Assembly (NCBI GenBank): GCA_902768715.1
Contig: CACXMH010000001.1
Coordinates: forward strand, 23,300 to 87,299
Source of the DNA: Fibrobacter succinogenes
GTDB lineage: Bacteria > Fibrobacterota > Fibrobacteria > Fibrobacterales > Fibrobacteraceae
DNA: 64,000 nt
Direction of reading: 5' to 3'
The position numbers were made by a program, and so were the translations under genes. Each line of letters opens with the position of its first letter. Position 1 is the first letter of the stretch. Shown piece after piece: positions 34,598 through 43,813 of this stretch. Below the pieces are notes generated by a model that saw only the letters and a list, made by a program, of their open reading frames with translations, was not told the DNA's origin and did no database searches.

Positions 34598-35230
34598 CTA
34601 CTTCGCGTAGCCGACGGGATTGTTCAGCAAGGGCACTTGGGAGTCCGAAAGCTTGAGAAGTTTCTTGATGGCGGGAACGTCCATCGTCATGCGCGGACGG
34701 GTCACCAGCCCCATGCCGGCACAGAACAAATTAATATTCTCGCTCACGATGCCCGCATCGGTTCCCATCGTCACCTTCGCGCGGGCGTCGCTGTTGCCGA
34801 ACTTGGTCTCGTCCGCAACGATGAGGATGCTCACCGGGGCCGCCTTCGCCCAATCCTGACGGTCAGCAACGAGCGCCCTGTGGTCACCCTTCGCCACCTG
34901 CTTCAGCGCGTTTTCCTTGTTCAGGTATTCCGAGACGCCCTTGCTCGTGAACACGAACACGCGGATTTCCTGGAAGTTGCGGGCAGTCGGCGACGTGAGC
35001 TTGCCGTCGGCAGGGCGGTTCACGCCGATAGCCGCAAAAAGCAAATTCGAAAGATCCTGGTCAGAGAGCATCTTGTCACTGAACTCCGTGCCGGAAGCCC
35101 TGTCCCAGAGCGCCTCCATGACAGGCTTGCCGCCAGTCTTTGCCGGAGCGGGGAGTTTTTGGAGCTGCGCCATGGCAAGCGTACTGCAGATGAGCGTTGC
35201 CATAAGCGTGAGTGCAAAATGATTTTTCAT
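34598..35230 (-). CDS. Exported nitroreductase-family protein
   Basis: 210 aa with a signal peptide (ALTLMATLICSTLAMAQ), unusual for a nitroreductase. The FMN-binding nitroreductase fold is visible: MEALWDRASGTEFSDKMLSD, NLLFAAIGVNRPADGKLTSP, TARNFQEIRVFVFT and the later GTDAGIVSENINLFCAGMGL. These enzymes use FMN and NAD(P)H. The physiological electron acceptor is unknown. The start has GGGGTACTCC-type upstream sequence; a 23-bp palindrome separates it from the divergent small gene at 35460. Confidence 0.8.
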   Translation of the reverse strand: MKNHFALTLMATLICSTLAMAQLQKLPAPAKTGGKPVMEALWDRASGTEFSDKMLSDQDLSNLLFAAIGVNRPADGKLTSPTARNFQEIRVFVFTSKGVSEYLNKENALKQVAKGDHRALVADRQDWAKAAPVSILIVADETKFGNSDARAKVTMGTDAGIVSENINLFCAGMGLVTRPRMTMDVPAIKKLLKLSDSQVPLLNNPVGYAK

Positions 35231-35379
35231 GGGGTACTCCTTGGTGGGGTGGGGCTTTTAGAAAAAGGTAATAAAAAATTCTTATCCTAGAATCCATCCT
35301 TTTGAGCTACCGAAATTTCCTCGGTATTTGATTTTCTACTCTCTGCGTAGAAAAACTGCAATGCACACCAGTTCTTCAA

Positions 35380-35402
35380 TTTTCCAATCATTGATTGGAA
35401 AA
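35380..35402. repeat. Perfect 23-bp palindrome in a divergent promoter region
   Basis: Arms TTTTCCAATCA and TGATTGGAAAA around one central T, between the divergent nitroreductase (starting 35230) and the small Zn-ribbon gene (35460). Position and symmetry suggest a dimeric repressor operator rather than a terminator; no T-run follows. Confidence 0.6.
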
Positions 35403-35459
35403 ACTGAGGATAGTCTACAAAAAAGTGTATATTAGAATCTAGTTGCCAAGGAGACCCGA

Positions 35460-35645
35460 ATGACTCAAAAACTCTGGAATAAATGCAAGAAGTGCGGCTG
35501 CGACAAGCCCGAAAACACTGAAAAACTTTGCGAGCAGTGCAAGGCAAACCGGCGGCAATTCTGGAGCGACCTCAAGAAAGTCAGCGGCGTAGCCGCTGGC
35601 GCGTTGCTGGTGGTTTTTGCTGGAGGGAAGCTGAGGAAGAGGTAA
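35460..35645 (+). CDS. Small zinc-ribbon protein
   Basis: 61 aa. Two Cys pairs (CKKCGCDKPE and CEQCKANRR) predict a small zinc ribbon, followed by a helix with SGVAAGALLVVFAGG, which could be a weak membrane span. AAGGAG before the ATG is a good ribosome site, with TATATT about 30 bases upstream as a possible -10. It ends one base from the convergent mcrC stop. No family recognised; may be a defence-island accessory. Confidence 0.6.
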   Translation: MTQKLWNKCKKCGCDKPENTEKLCEQCKANRRQFWSDLKKVSGVAAGALLVVFAGGKLRKR

Positions 35646-35646
35646 T

Positions 35647-37023
35647 CTATTTCATCGGCAAAGGTACTGCTATTTTATAGAAATCCTCAAATCCAGGGAT
35701 TTTCTTATAATGCGATGCTTCGCTCAATATCATTTCTTTCGGAAAATCACCAATCATTTCCGTTATTTTCTCTTCGTCTTTTTCAGCACTATCATCACCC
35801 TTTTCCCATTTAAATCGCGTACTCGAATCAGGATAAATAATCAAGCATTTCGGGAAATAATTTCCTTTCGCGCTTTCCTCTTCCGGTTTCCAGCCAAGAA
35901 CTTTCAATATCTTTTCATCTCGTGCATATCCGCTGATTTCACGGATATCATCAAGAATACCTTTATTACCTTCGCTATAATGAGGTTTGTATTTAGCATC
36001 AATAATTAGCTTTTCATTTTCAGATTTCTTGATATAATCAACCTGCGTCTTGTGTGATCCCTTCACTTGGAACTGAATCTGGTCACCATACGCCTTGCGG
36101 AGCAGACTCAGCACATACATTTCATAAAGGCGAGGCATATCTATACAGAATGGTCGCACACTCTGCGCAGTTTCCGAAGCATTGTCAATGGAATAATCGA
36201 AATGCCGAAGAATCAGTTTCGCAACCTTGATAGCGGATTCATAATGGCGGAATATTTTGCCGGCATTGACCTTTGTGACCTGGGCAATCGTCACGTCTTC
36301 GGAAACATTCTCAAAGGCAAAGCCAATGACCGATAACAGCGGCGTCAATTTTTGAAGATGACTTTTGAAACTATCATATTGATTTATAAACCGCACAGAG
36401 AACGATAAAGCCTTTTTGAGAATCCTATTCTCTGGAATATCCTCCGTAAATTCCTGAAACCGGCAATAAACACGGTCTTCGCGCTTTGCGAAAACATTTT
36501 TCGTCAAATGCCTTTGCAACAGGATTCGCCCACGGACTTTGGACTGCAAGTTTTCTTCCCGAACAACATAGCCCTTCTTGAGTCCCTTCGAAACAAGATG
36601 TTTGAGCAGGGATATGTAATGCAGAATAAGAAGCGGCGTGATTACATTATCCAAAGCATTCGTCTTAATTGCAGGCTTTTCAAAATCAATGTAATAGTAA
36701 TTGGAAAAATATGCAGCCTCATTTTCGGAATTCAACTCCAGCGCCGTCATGAATAACTTGATATAATCAACTTCCACTTTGGGCTTTACGACAAAAGCAC
36801 ACTTGTCTTTTATGAACCAAGAGGCACCAATATAATAATGGGCTTTTAGGTTTTCTCCGTCTTTGACAATACCGAGGTATTTGACATCTTTAATAGATTT
36901 GATATTTGGAATACTTGACGGAATATTGGAAAAGCCGCCCGATGACATCATCGCATCGAATTCAGCCTTTTCCGCACATTCGCAAAGGCCATCATGCTCT
37001 GTAAATGGAAATACTGACATCAT
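35647..37023 (-). CDS. mcrC: McrC-like restriction endonuclease subunit
   Basis: 458 aa. Nuclease subunit of the McrBC type IV system, which cleaves DNA carrying modified cytosines. Seen: the opening region GRILLQRHLTKNVFAKREDR and CRFQEFTEDIPENRILKKAL, and the C-terminal PD-(D/E)XK nuclease signature around QVDYIKKSENEKLIIDAKYK (catalytic Asp and the DAK). The start overlaps the mcrB stop by four bases (ATGA), so translation is coupled. No sign of truncation. Confidence 0.87.
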   Translation of the reverse strand: MMSVFPFTEHDGLCECAEKAEFDAMMSSGGFSNIPSSIPNIKSIKDVKYLGIVKDGENLKAHYYIGASWFIKDKCAFVVKPKVEVDYIKLFMTALELNSENEAAYFSNYYYIDFEKPAIKTNALDNVITPLLILHYISLLKHLVSKGLKKGYVVREENLQSKVRGRILLQRHLTKNVFAKREDRVYCRFQEFTEDIPENRILKKALSFSVRFINQYDSFKSHLQKLTPLLSVIGFAFENVSEDVTIAQVTKVNAGKIFRHYESAIKVAKLILRHFDYSIDNASETAQSVRPFCIDMPRLYEMYVLSLLRKAYGDQIQFQVKGSHKTQVDYIKKSENEKLIIDAKYKPHYSEGNKGILDDIREISGYARDEKILKVLGWKPEEESAKGNYFPKCLIIYPDSSTRFKWEKGDDSAEKDEEKITEMIGDFPKEMILSEASHYKKIPGFEDFYKIAVPLPMK

Positions 37024-39863
37024 GGATTGGGCGAATCAGATTCTTTCTTTTGCCATGCTTCTACAAATTTGGCATAGTCCTTCTTTACATCCGCAATTTC
37101 ATCACCAGAATCATCCTTCAATGGAGACTTACTGATAATCCCGTCCTTATGATACTCCATCAGAAGCGGAAGAATTTCATATTGCCACTTCATCTTCAAA
37201 ACATCTGCATCAGAAGCCATAAAGTAGCTATGGCCAACCATCAAATCTTCGATGTCCATGTCGTATTTGGATTTATTCAAGAAGTTTTTCACGGCATTGA
37301 ACAGATTCCGAGCGTTTCCTTCGGGAACCTTATTTTCATCCGCTTCCAGAGTCACAAAAGAGAATCTACGGCGTACTGCATAGTCAATAGAACCGACACT
37401 ACGGTCGGTCGTGTTCATTGTGCCGATGATGTAGAGATTAGACGGAACAGAGAAAGACTCCTTAGAATACGGCAGAGTGACTGAAAGAGGATGGTCACCA
37501 CCAACACGCTTATCAGCTTCCAACAATGAAATCAATTCACCAAAAATCTTGGAAACGTTGCCGCGGTTGATTTCGTCTATGATAAGAACGTAGTTCTTTA
37601 ATTCGACTTTTTCTGTTTGCGTCGAAGCCATACTACCATTAGCCTCTTCAAACGCCTTCATTTTTTTGAACAGCTCAAAATAATAGATGGCGTTCCCATG
37701 ATACAAAGATTTACTTTCGTATTTGGGCTTTATATCTTCATATGATTTAATTTCGCCATTTTTAAATTTTTGATAATCTCGTTGTACCATATCTAGCGAA
37801 AGTGATTGGTACGGACTATCAACAGTTCTTGATATGGAGATTGATTTGGCAGAACCATCACTTTTACGAAACACATCTCTAATCTTTAAAATGCTATGAG
37901 GTATCAACTCTATGCCGTCATTTTTTAATAAATCTTCTTCTAACTTTGAACAGAATTTTTCAAAAAGGATTTTTGTATCGGTTTCTGATTTCAATTCCTT
38001 GTCGGATTTTTTGCTATCCTCATAATTTGTCAAAGCCAAATCTTTAATCTTTTTAAAGATTCCATCCTCAATATCATAAATTACGCTATCGCCTTTTCTC
38101 TGAGGTTTAATACCTTCAACAAAATCTTCGTAATCCAGCGATTGGTGGAATGTCGTAAATGCAATTTGGCCTTCCTTTTGAAGTTCTTCATAGCGAGCCA
38201 TAACAAGGGCATGATCGTCAAACGCACTGAAATTAGGATCCGCCATGGATAAGGCTAAAGCTGCTGTTGCATATGTCTTTCCTGTACCCGGAGCTCCTTG
38301 AAGAATAATGTTCTTTTTCTGTTCAAGTAAGCATTTGTTATCCTCTCGCATTTTATCAGCCTCCGTTCTATTTGTCGCAAAGTGTCCGTCAAGTTCCTTT
38401 ATTTTCCCTTTAGCCCATTCAGATTTAACGCTGAAAATTGAATGTACCGAAAGTCCTCCCGCTGCATCTTGCACGCCAGAATTGCTCACGGGATTTTTAG
38501 GACAGAAAGATTCCCATCTTTCAACATCTATAAATTGACTCCACTCAGAATTGCACCCTTTGTAATTCTGTTCGTAATACGCGCTACAATCATCGTAAGC
38601 AATAATGCCTTCTTTTGCTGGATATATATGCATTCGCTTTTCTATAATTCCCTTCAACGAGGCCTTCGCAATAACATTCTTAGGGCTCTCTTTAACAACT
38701 CCATATGCATACAAAGCACCTCCATTATCCAAAATAAGAATATCACCTTTATGAACCTGTTTTGCATTTCCTAAGTTTATTGTAACTGCATTTGCATACT
38801 TTTCATGATCATATCTCTGCTGCATTCGCCAATGATTATGAATGACTGATTCTGCAAATACATTTGGTGCATCTGTAATTTTTGCAATGAAGTATTGCCG
38901 TTCTTTTGCGTTGTTCAAATAGCGTTCCAAGGCGATTTTCAAGTTCGGTTTTAGAATCCAAATGAAATTGCCAGGAATATCACTTTCTGATTTAACATCC
39001 TGACCATCAAACAAAATTCTCCATCGAAGTTCGCCACCAGAAGTATTCGGATCTAAAATGAGTCCAAGACGCTCTGCAATTCGTCCCGCTAATTTTGTGC
39101 AAATTCCATTATAATGTTCCGGTGTATTTCCATATTTATCCGCAAGCTGCCTACATATCGCTTTACCATCACACTCCAAAATTTTTTTCAAAACATCTAT
39201 GCTTGTCTCTGTAAAAACATCCGGTTCATTAAAAAGAGTAAGCCACTGTTCTACAGGGAAATCATTATACGCATCCTTATTATCCAAATATTTACCAAGA
39301 ATACTTTGCTTAATTTTTTCAATTTCTTCTTCTTTTAGAAAATTGTTATCAACAAGTTCTTTAAGAAATAAATACAGACAATCTTCTTTTCTCGCCTCAC
39401 TCTGCTTAAAATAATACGATAAATATATTGCGTTAGCCCTGCCCCTCGGATTGTTAGATGAGCTTTCATATTGAAGAAACAGTTGCTTCTCTTTTATTCG
39501 ATATAAGTTATAACATTCTGCATCATAATATTTAGACAAGGATTCATCTTCTGTTATTACATTACAGAGTTCTTCTTCGCTATCGCAATTAAAGAAATCT
39601 TTCCCATTTCTATACAAAGCGAAAGCATATACTATATCATCAGGACTAGAGTCGTCCCAACTTGTTTGACACCATAAGTCAATACTACTCCGGTGTTTTT
39701 CAGAGTCAGAGTCCTCAAATTTACAGAGATTTACCCAACACGTATCTTTGTTTTTAGAGGGGACTTCTATATCTCCGTCCTCTATATCTTTTTGAAAAAG
39801 CTCTTTATAAAACGAGCTTAAACAATTTTTTAAATCATCCAGGCTAATCATATTAGTTTCCAC
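37020..39863 (-). CDS. mcrB: McrB-like AAA+ GTPase of type IV restriction
   Basis: 947 aa. The C-terminal third is the AAA+ motor: Walker A ILQGAPGTGKTYATAALALS, Walker B YVLIIDEINRGNVSKIFGEL, GTMNTTDRSVGSIDYAVRRR with the arginine finger, and LEADKRVGGDHPLSVTLPYS. The N-terminal 500 residues bind the modified-base target; a segment (FIAKITDAPNVFAESVIHNH with LHKGDILILDNGGALYAYGV-like text) resembles an EVE/PUA-type reader. Long compared with E. coli McrB (459 aa), so the specificity region is large and probably novel. Operon with mcrC. Confidence 0.88.
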   Translation of the reverse strand: METNMISLDDLKNCLSSFYKELFQKDIEDGDIEVPSKNKDTCWVNLCKFEDSDSEKHRSSIDLWCQTSWDDSSPDDIVYAFALYRNGKDFFNCDSEEELCNVITEDESLSKYYDAECYNLYRIKEKQLFLQYESSSNNPRGRANAIYLSYYFKQSEARKEDCLYLFLKELVDNNFLKEEEIEKIKQSILGKYLDNKDAYNDFPVEQWLTLFNEPDVFTETSIDVLKKILECDGKAICRQLADKYGNTPEHYNGICTKLAGRIAERLGLILDPNTSGGELRWRILFDGQDVKSESDIPGNFIWILKPNLKIALERYLNNAKERQYFIAKITDAPNVFAESVIHNHWRMQQRYDHEKYANAVTINLGNAKQVHKGDILILDNGGALYAYGVVKESPKNVIAKASLKGIIEKRMHIYPAKEGIIAYDDCSAYYEQNYKGCNSEWSQFIDVERWESFCPKNPVSNSGVQDAAGGLSVHSIFSVKSEWAKGKIKELDGHFATNRTEADKMREDNKCLLEQKKNIILQGAPGTGKTYATAALALSMADPNFSAFDDHALVMARYEELQKEGQIAFTTFHQSLDYEDFVEGIKPQRKGDSVIYDIEDGIFKKIKDLALTNYEDSKKSDKELKSETDTKILFEKFCSKLEEDLLKNDGIELIPHSILKIRDVFRKSDGSAKSISISRTVDSPYQSLSLDMVQRDYQKFKNGEIKSYEDIKPKYESKSLYHGNAIYYFELFKKMKAFEEANGSMASTQTEKVELKNYVLIIDEINRGNVSKIFGELISLLEADKRVGGDHPLSVTLPYSKESFSVPSNLYIIGTMNTTDRSVGSIDYAVRRRFSFVTLEADENKVPEGNARNLFNAVKNFLNKSKYDMDIEDLMVGHSYFMASDADVLKMKWQYEILPLLMEYHKDGIISKSPLKDDSGDEIADVKKDYAKFVEAWQKKESDSPNP

Positions 39864-39984
39864 TTTTTTCCATAAAAATACATAAACATCGCCGTTTTAG
39901 GATGGCTTTTTTTGTGCGAAATTCGGAAAAATTCGCCAAAAACCTATTCAAAAGTGATTTTTTCACTTTCACATTTGCTTTTTG

Positions 39985-40013
39985 TTGACAATTTTGTTAA
40001 ATTAAATGATATA
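39985..40013 (+). promoter_or_regulatory. Promoter of the RloA-RloB operon
   Basis: TTGACA (39985-39990) and GATATA (40008-40013) with a 17-base spacer, in very AT-rich DNA. The ATG follows at 40051 after GGACGGAAGATA. Confidence 0.5.
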
Positions 40014-40050
40014 AAAGAGAAATTTTCACAACTAAACGCGGACGGAAGAT

Positions 40051-41412
40051 ATGCTGATACGTTTTAATGTCAAGAATTTCCTCTCTTTCGATTCGGAAGA
40101 TCGTGCAACTCACGATACTTCTAGCCAGGAATTTTCGATGATTCCCGGGAAAGTCCGTAGCAAAGAAGACCACATTCTCAAGACCGATAAGCAGAACCTT
40201 CTTAAGTTTGCCGCCATTTACGGTGCTAACGCGGCAGGAAAGTCCAACCTGATTAAGGCGATGGCGTTCTTCAAAAATTGCACCTTAAACGGAACCGCCC
40301 TACCTCAAGACGCCAACCTGTATTGCAAGATCGATCCGAATAACAAAGACAAAACCAGTTATTTTGAAGCAGAATTCATCGTCAATGATGAGGTGTATGC
40401 GTATGGCTTCGAAATTATTTTGAGTACCGGACTGTTTGTTTCCGAATGGCTCTGCAAGCTCACCCCCTCTAAAGAAGAATATCTTTTCAAGAAAGAGGAC
40501 TCCCAGCACGGCTACGAATTTGGCGGGCCGCTCGCAAAAAACGAGATGCTCAAAGTTCTTGTTTCCAGTTTCTATGGAAGCAACGGACTCTTCTTGAATT
40601 TTATCAACCGAACCATGGCTGGCTTTTACAAGACCAACCCGCAAGCGGAAGTTTTACGGACTGCATTCAACTGGATAGCGAACAACCTGGATATCAACTA
40701 CCCGGCCAACCCACTTTCGACCTCCTCATTCCTTGCAAACGAAGAGGCTCTTTGTCAAGCTTCGAAACTGCTGAAGGCATTCGGTACCGGAATCGAAGAT
40801 GTCAAGTCCGTTCAAGTTCCCTTGGAAAAAGTCGCCCCGTTCTTCCCGCCGCTCTGGCTTCAAAACGTAGCCAAGCAAATGGAAATGAGCAATACCCCCA
40901 AGAACGATATTTTCATCAGAGATCGAAACGAAATTTTCGTAGTGAAAATGGAACGCGGAAAAAAGGACAAGGCGTATTCCATCCAGTTCAAGCATAACTT
41001 CCAGAATGCAACCTTGTTCAAGATGGCCGAAGAATCCGATGGCACCGCGCGTCTTTTCGACCTCCTGGAAATATTACTTTCCAAATCCAACAAGACTTAC
41101 GTTATCGATGAACTGGACCGTTGCCTGCATCCGTGCCTCTCGTATCAGTTCGTGAAAGCGTTCTTTGAATATACCAAGAATCGCGACGTCCAATTAATTG
41201 TAACCACCCATGAATCACGTCTGATGGACTTTGATTTGTTGCGTCGTGACGAAATCTGGTTTGTTGACAAGGACCAGAGCGGAGCAAGCAACATCTACTC
41301 GCTGGAAGAATACAACGAACGCTTCGACAAGAAAATAGACAAGGCGTATCTCGAAGGCCGTTATGGCGGCGTGCCGCTGTTTACCTCGATTTTCCCGATT
41401 GAGGAGGCTTGA
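40051..41412 (+). CDS. RloA/AbiLi-like AAA ATPase
   Basis: 453 aa. AAA_15/AAA_21-type ABC-like ATPase related to RloA and AbiLi: opening LIRFNVKNFLSFDSEDRATH, Walker A AIYGANAAGKSNLIKAMAF (58-65), signature-like SDGTARLFDLLEILLSKSNK, Walker B TYVIDELDRCLHPCLSYQFV, and a His switch in LIVTTHESRLMDFDLLRRDE. The stop overlaps the next ATG (ATGA). In AbiL such an ATPase works with RloB, the next gene. It should sense phage infection; the trigger is unknown. Confidence 0.85.
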   Translation: MLIRFNVKNFLSFDSEDRATHDTSSQEFSMIPGKVRSKEDHILKTDKQNLLKFAAIYGANAAGKSNLIKAMAFFKNCTLNGTALPQDANLYCKIDPNNKDKTSYFEAEFIVNDEVYAYGFEIILSTGLFVSEWLCKLTPSKEEYLFKKEDSQHGYEFGGPLAKNEMLKVLVSSFYGSNGLFLNFINRTMAGFYKTNPQAEVLRTAFNWIANNLDINYPANPLSTSSFLANEEALCQASKLLKAFGTGIEDVKSVQVPLEKVAPFFPPLWLQNVAKQMEMSNTPKNDIFIRDRNEIFVVKMERGKKDKAYSIQFKHNFQNATLFKMAEESDGTARLFDLLEILLSKSNKTYVIDELDRCLHPCLSYQFVKAFFEYTKNRDVQLIVTTHESRLMDFDLLRRDEIWFVDKDQSGASNIYSLEEYNERFDKKIDKAYLEGRYGGVPLFTSIFPIEEA

Positions 41413-42383
41413 TGAGAGAGTCTAGAACCTTCGGAAAAAGAAAAAGGGAAGAACTCCCTCAGCGGGAAGTCAACATCAAGTATATCCTTTTGACAGAAGG
41501 GACAGAGACGGAGCCTCAATATTTTGAAGCCGTAGAAGAAAACAAGAAGCAACTGGGCATTCCTCCCATTATCAAGATTCTCCCCCTGATGCGGAGTTAT
41601 GGGGAAAATGGGTGGAGCAATCCGAAAAAGATTCTTGACAGGCTACTGTTGAACCTTGAGGAATCAACATCAAACAAAATCTCGTATAGCACCTTGCTAA
41701 ACGCTATGATCGACTGCCTGTATTATAGCGAATACCTGAGCAAGCACAAGGAACTGATTCCCGAAATCAGCAACTTGCTAGATAGGATTTATCGCAATGT
41801 CCTAAAAGTTACTCCAGATGATTTTGTTGAAGACAAAGAAGCGACCGTAACGAAGGTGACGGAATTTCTCGCCAAGGAAAAGCCGCGAATTTGCGAACTC
41901 ATCATCAAGAATATTGGCGAAGCCCTAAACGAGCAGTCCATCCCGTATGCTCCAGACATAGACAAGATTTGCCTGGTCGTTGATCGCGATCCCATGAGCT
42001 TTACCAGTTCTCAATTCGATTATGTAAAGAACACCTGCGCAACAAACAATGTTCAATTCTACATCAGCAATCCCGGATTTGAACTGTGGCTCTTGATGCA
42101 CAGCAGCAATTTCGCTACGATGAAAGATGACCTAGCGGCAAAATTTTCAACTATGCCCCCGCCGGAATTCCTGGACCACATCGAAAGCCTTTTGAAACAG
42201 GAATTTGATGGCTACAATAAGTCCAAACTTAAAACACAACCGTTTATGCAGGCTATTGACACGGCTATCGCAAACGAAAAAATGTTCACGGAGAGCGTTG
42301 ACGCGTTAAAGAATGATATGGGATCGAATGTCGGATTGCTGATTAAGGAGATGAGAGGACAAACAAATGCTATTCGAAGATGA
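41409..42383 (+). CDS. RloB/AbiLii-like protein with TOPRIM-type core
   Basis: 324 aa. RloB family: an early acid stretch YILLTEGTETEPQYFEAVEE (Glu30 region) and a later KICLVVDRDPMSFTSSQF (Asp-x-Asp) that make up a TOPRIM-like metal site. Such sites are found in RNA/DNA nucleases and OLD-family effectors. Coupled to the ATPase by a four-base overlap. In AbiL systems this is the probable effector. It overlaps the next gene by 17 bases. Confidence 0.85.
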   Translation: MMRESRTFGKRKREELPQREVNIKYILLTEGTETEPQYFEAVEENKKQLGIPPIIKILPLMRSYGENGWSNPKKILDRLLLNLEESTSNKISYSTLLNAMIDCLYYSEYLSKHKELIPEISNLLDRIYRNVLKVTPDDFVEDKEATVTKVTEFLAKEKPRICELIIKNIGEALNEQSIPYAPDIDKICLVVDRDPMSFTSSQFDYVKNTCATNNVQFYISNPGFELWLLMHSSNFATMKDDLAAKFSTMPPPEFLDHIESLLKQEFDGYNKSKLKTQPFMQAIDTAIANEKMFTESVDALKNDMGSNVGLLIKEMRGQTNAIRR

Positions 42384-43023
42384 TCCGCTCGGTCTTTACA
42401 GCACCGACATCAAATACGAAGGTTCTACTAGGGACACGCAGTATTGCATTGACGATTTTATGAAGCGTTTGTATGGGATTCATAAAATCAAGGAAATGAC
42501 AATTCTGACTCATGGACAATATCATGCTCTCATGCTTTCTTTTGAAAGCGATGATTTTATCGTTTTCATCAAAAGCGGACTGACTTCGGGATATCCTGGC
42601 GAAGGCCCTAAAGGAACATCCCTTATCATTCGCCTCGCTGAAGAAGCGAACATTCCGATTAAGGAATTGAATGTAACAGCCCCACTGCTGAAGAGAATCA
42701 ATTCTTCGCTAGCAACGCAAAAGGACATCGTCTTCATCAAGAGCAAAGGCAAAGAAAGTATTAACTATGACCAGCTCTGCCTAGAAATTGTCAATAAAGA
42801 ATACGTCCAGCGAGCAAAAGACTCTTTTAAGAAAAACAAGGACATCATCTTTGTGCGAGCCGAAAACGAAAAGACAAAAGACGCCGCAGAGATCAGCCGA
42901 ACAAAAGTAATTAAGATGTTGCAAGAAATTCATGAAGCTATAACAAAATCAAAGAACACAAAAATTTTGTCTGATTTTGGAAACGCTTCTTCAATTCTAT
43001 CACTTATTAAAAGTTTTCTATGA
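42367..43023 (+). CDS. Unrecognised third gene of the RloA-RloB operon
   Basis: 218 aa. Starts inside the rloB end (17-base overlap) and overlaps the next ATG by four bases. Mixed alpha/beta. The stretch FIVFIKSGLTSGYPGEGPKG with ..TSLIIRLAEEANIPIKELN looks like a conserved motif with a glycine-rich loop. The second half is helical and Lys/Glu-rich. Not a family I recognise. Because all four genes overlap, it likely forms part of one immune system as regulator, immunity factor or extra effector. Confidence 0.7.
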   Translation: MLFEDDPLGLYSTDIKYEGSTRDTQYCIDDFMKRLYGIHKIKEMTILTHGQYHALMLSFESDDFIVFIKSGLTSGYPGEGPKGTSLIIRLAEEANIPIKELNVTAPLLKRINSSLATQKDIVFIKSKGKESINYDQLCLEIVNKEYVQRAKDSFKKNKDIIFVRAENEKTKDAAEISRTKVIKMLQEIHEAITKSKNTKILSDFGNASSILSLIKSFL

Positions 43024-43715
43024 AAGTATTAAACCTTTGCACATTAGCTGGGTTCCCGCCATTCTTTTTTGAAGAGATGGAAAAACGCACTAAGCTACTG
43101 TTAAACACAGAATTTTCAGATGAATTGGTTGAAAATCCAGTATTTCAGGAACTGATTGAACGAATAACCGAATTTTCCAAAGATTGCAATATAATCGGCT
43201 ACCATTATACAAGAGCCAACAAAGAAGACATCCTAAAAGAAGGGCTTAAATCTAAAAGCGGACAAGAAATAAGAGAGACTTTTTTGTCCCGCTATAGCGG
43301 CTTATTTACAGTAGAAGAGCTCGAAACAATTAAGAAATTATGGGATGCGTATTTCGATAGAATCATGGTTGAATCTCGTGACCACAGAATATTCTTTAAT
43401 CTGACGACCACCGCTCTTTTTGATGGTGGTGCGGAACCATTGCTAAAATATTATGGTGGAGAGCAAGTATATATGCCTTTACAAAGAGAATCCTCTATCG
43501 CGCAAAAACTCCAAAGTATCGGCACTCCACTTTTGATTAAGGTGATATTGGATCCAAAGCAGTTGAGCAATTTTTATGAAGACGATATTGCTAAAATAGC
43601 AATATCGTCATACCATCGAAATAAGAATAATAACGCAGACCAATATGACCGCGATGTTTATCAGCAACAGCCTATATCGCCAAGCCAAATAGAGATTACG
43701 AATTTAAAAGGTTGA
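43020..43715 (+). CDS. Possible ADP-ribosyltransferase-like fourth gene of the RloA-RloB operon
   Basis: 231 aa. The segment IGYHYTRANKEDILKEGLKS followed later by RIFFNLTTTALFDGGAEPLL then YYGGEQVYMPL and a terminal PISPSQIEITNL resembles the H-Y-E pattern of small ADP-ribosyltransferase-like folds (HYTR opening, Tyr/Gly strand, late Glu). This is a weak motif match, not a proven family. Coupled by a four-base overlap to the third gene. It ends the operon; nothing follows for 98 bases before the convergent KAP gene. Confidence 0.65.
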   Translation: MKVLNLCTLAGFPPFFFEEMEKRTKLLLNTEFSDELVENPVFQELIERITEFSKDCNIIGYHYTRANKEDILKEGLKSKSGQEIRETFLSRYSGLFTVEELETIKKLWDAYFDRIMVESRDHRIFFNLTTTALFDGGAEPLLKYYGGEQVYMPLQRESSIAQKLQSIGTPLLIKVILDPKQLSNFYEDDIAKIAISSYHRNKNNNADQYDRDVYQQQPISPSQIEITNLKG

Positions 43716-43813
43716 ATTAAATTACAACCTTATACAAAACAAGAACGTAATTGAGATTAATCAACAAACCTAAACACCATCTCTTTTGAGCTTAGATTAA
43801 TAGTCCCTACATA

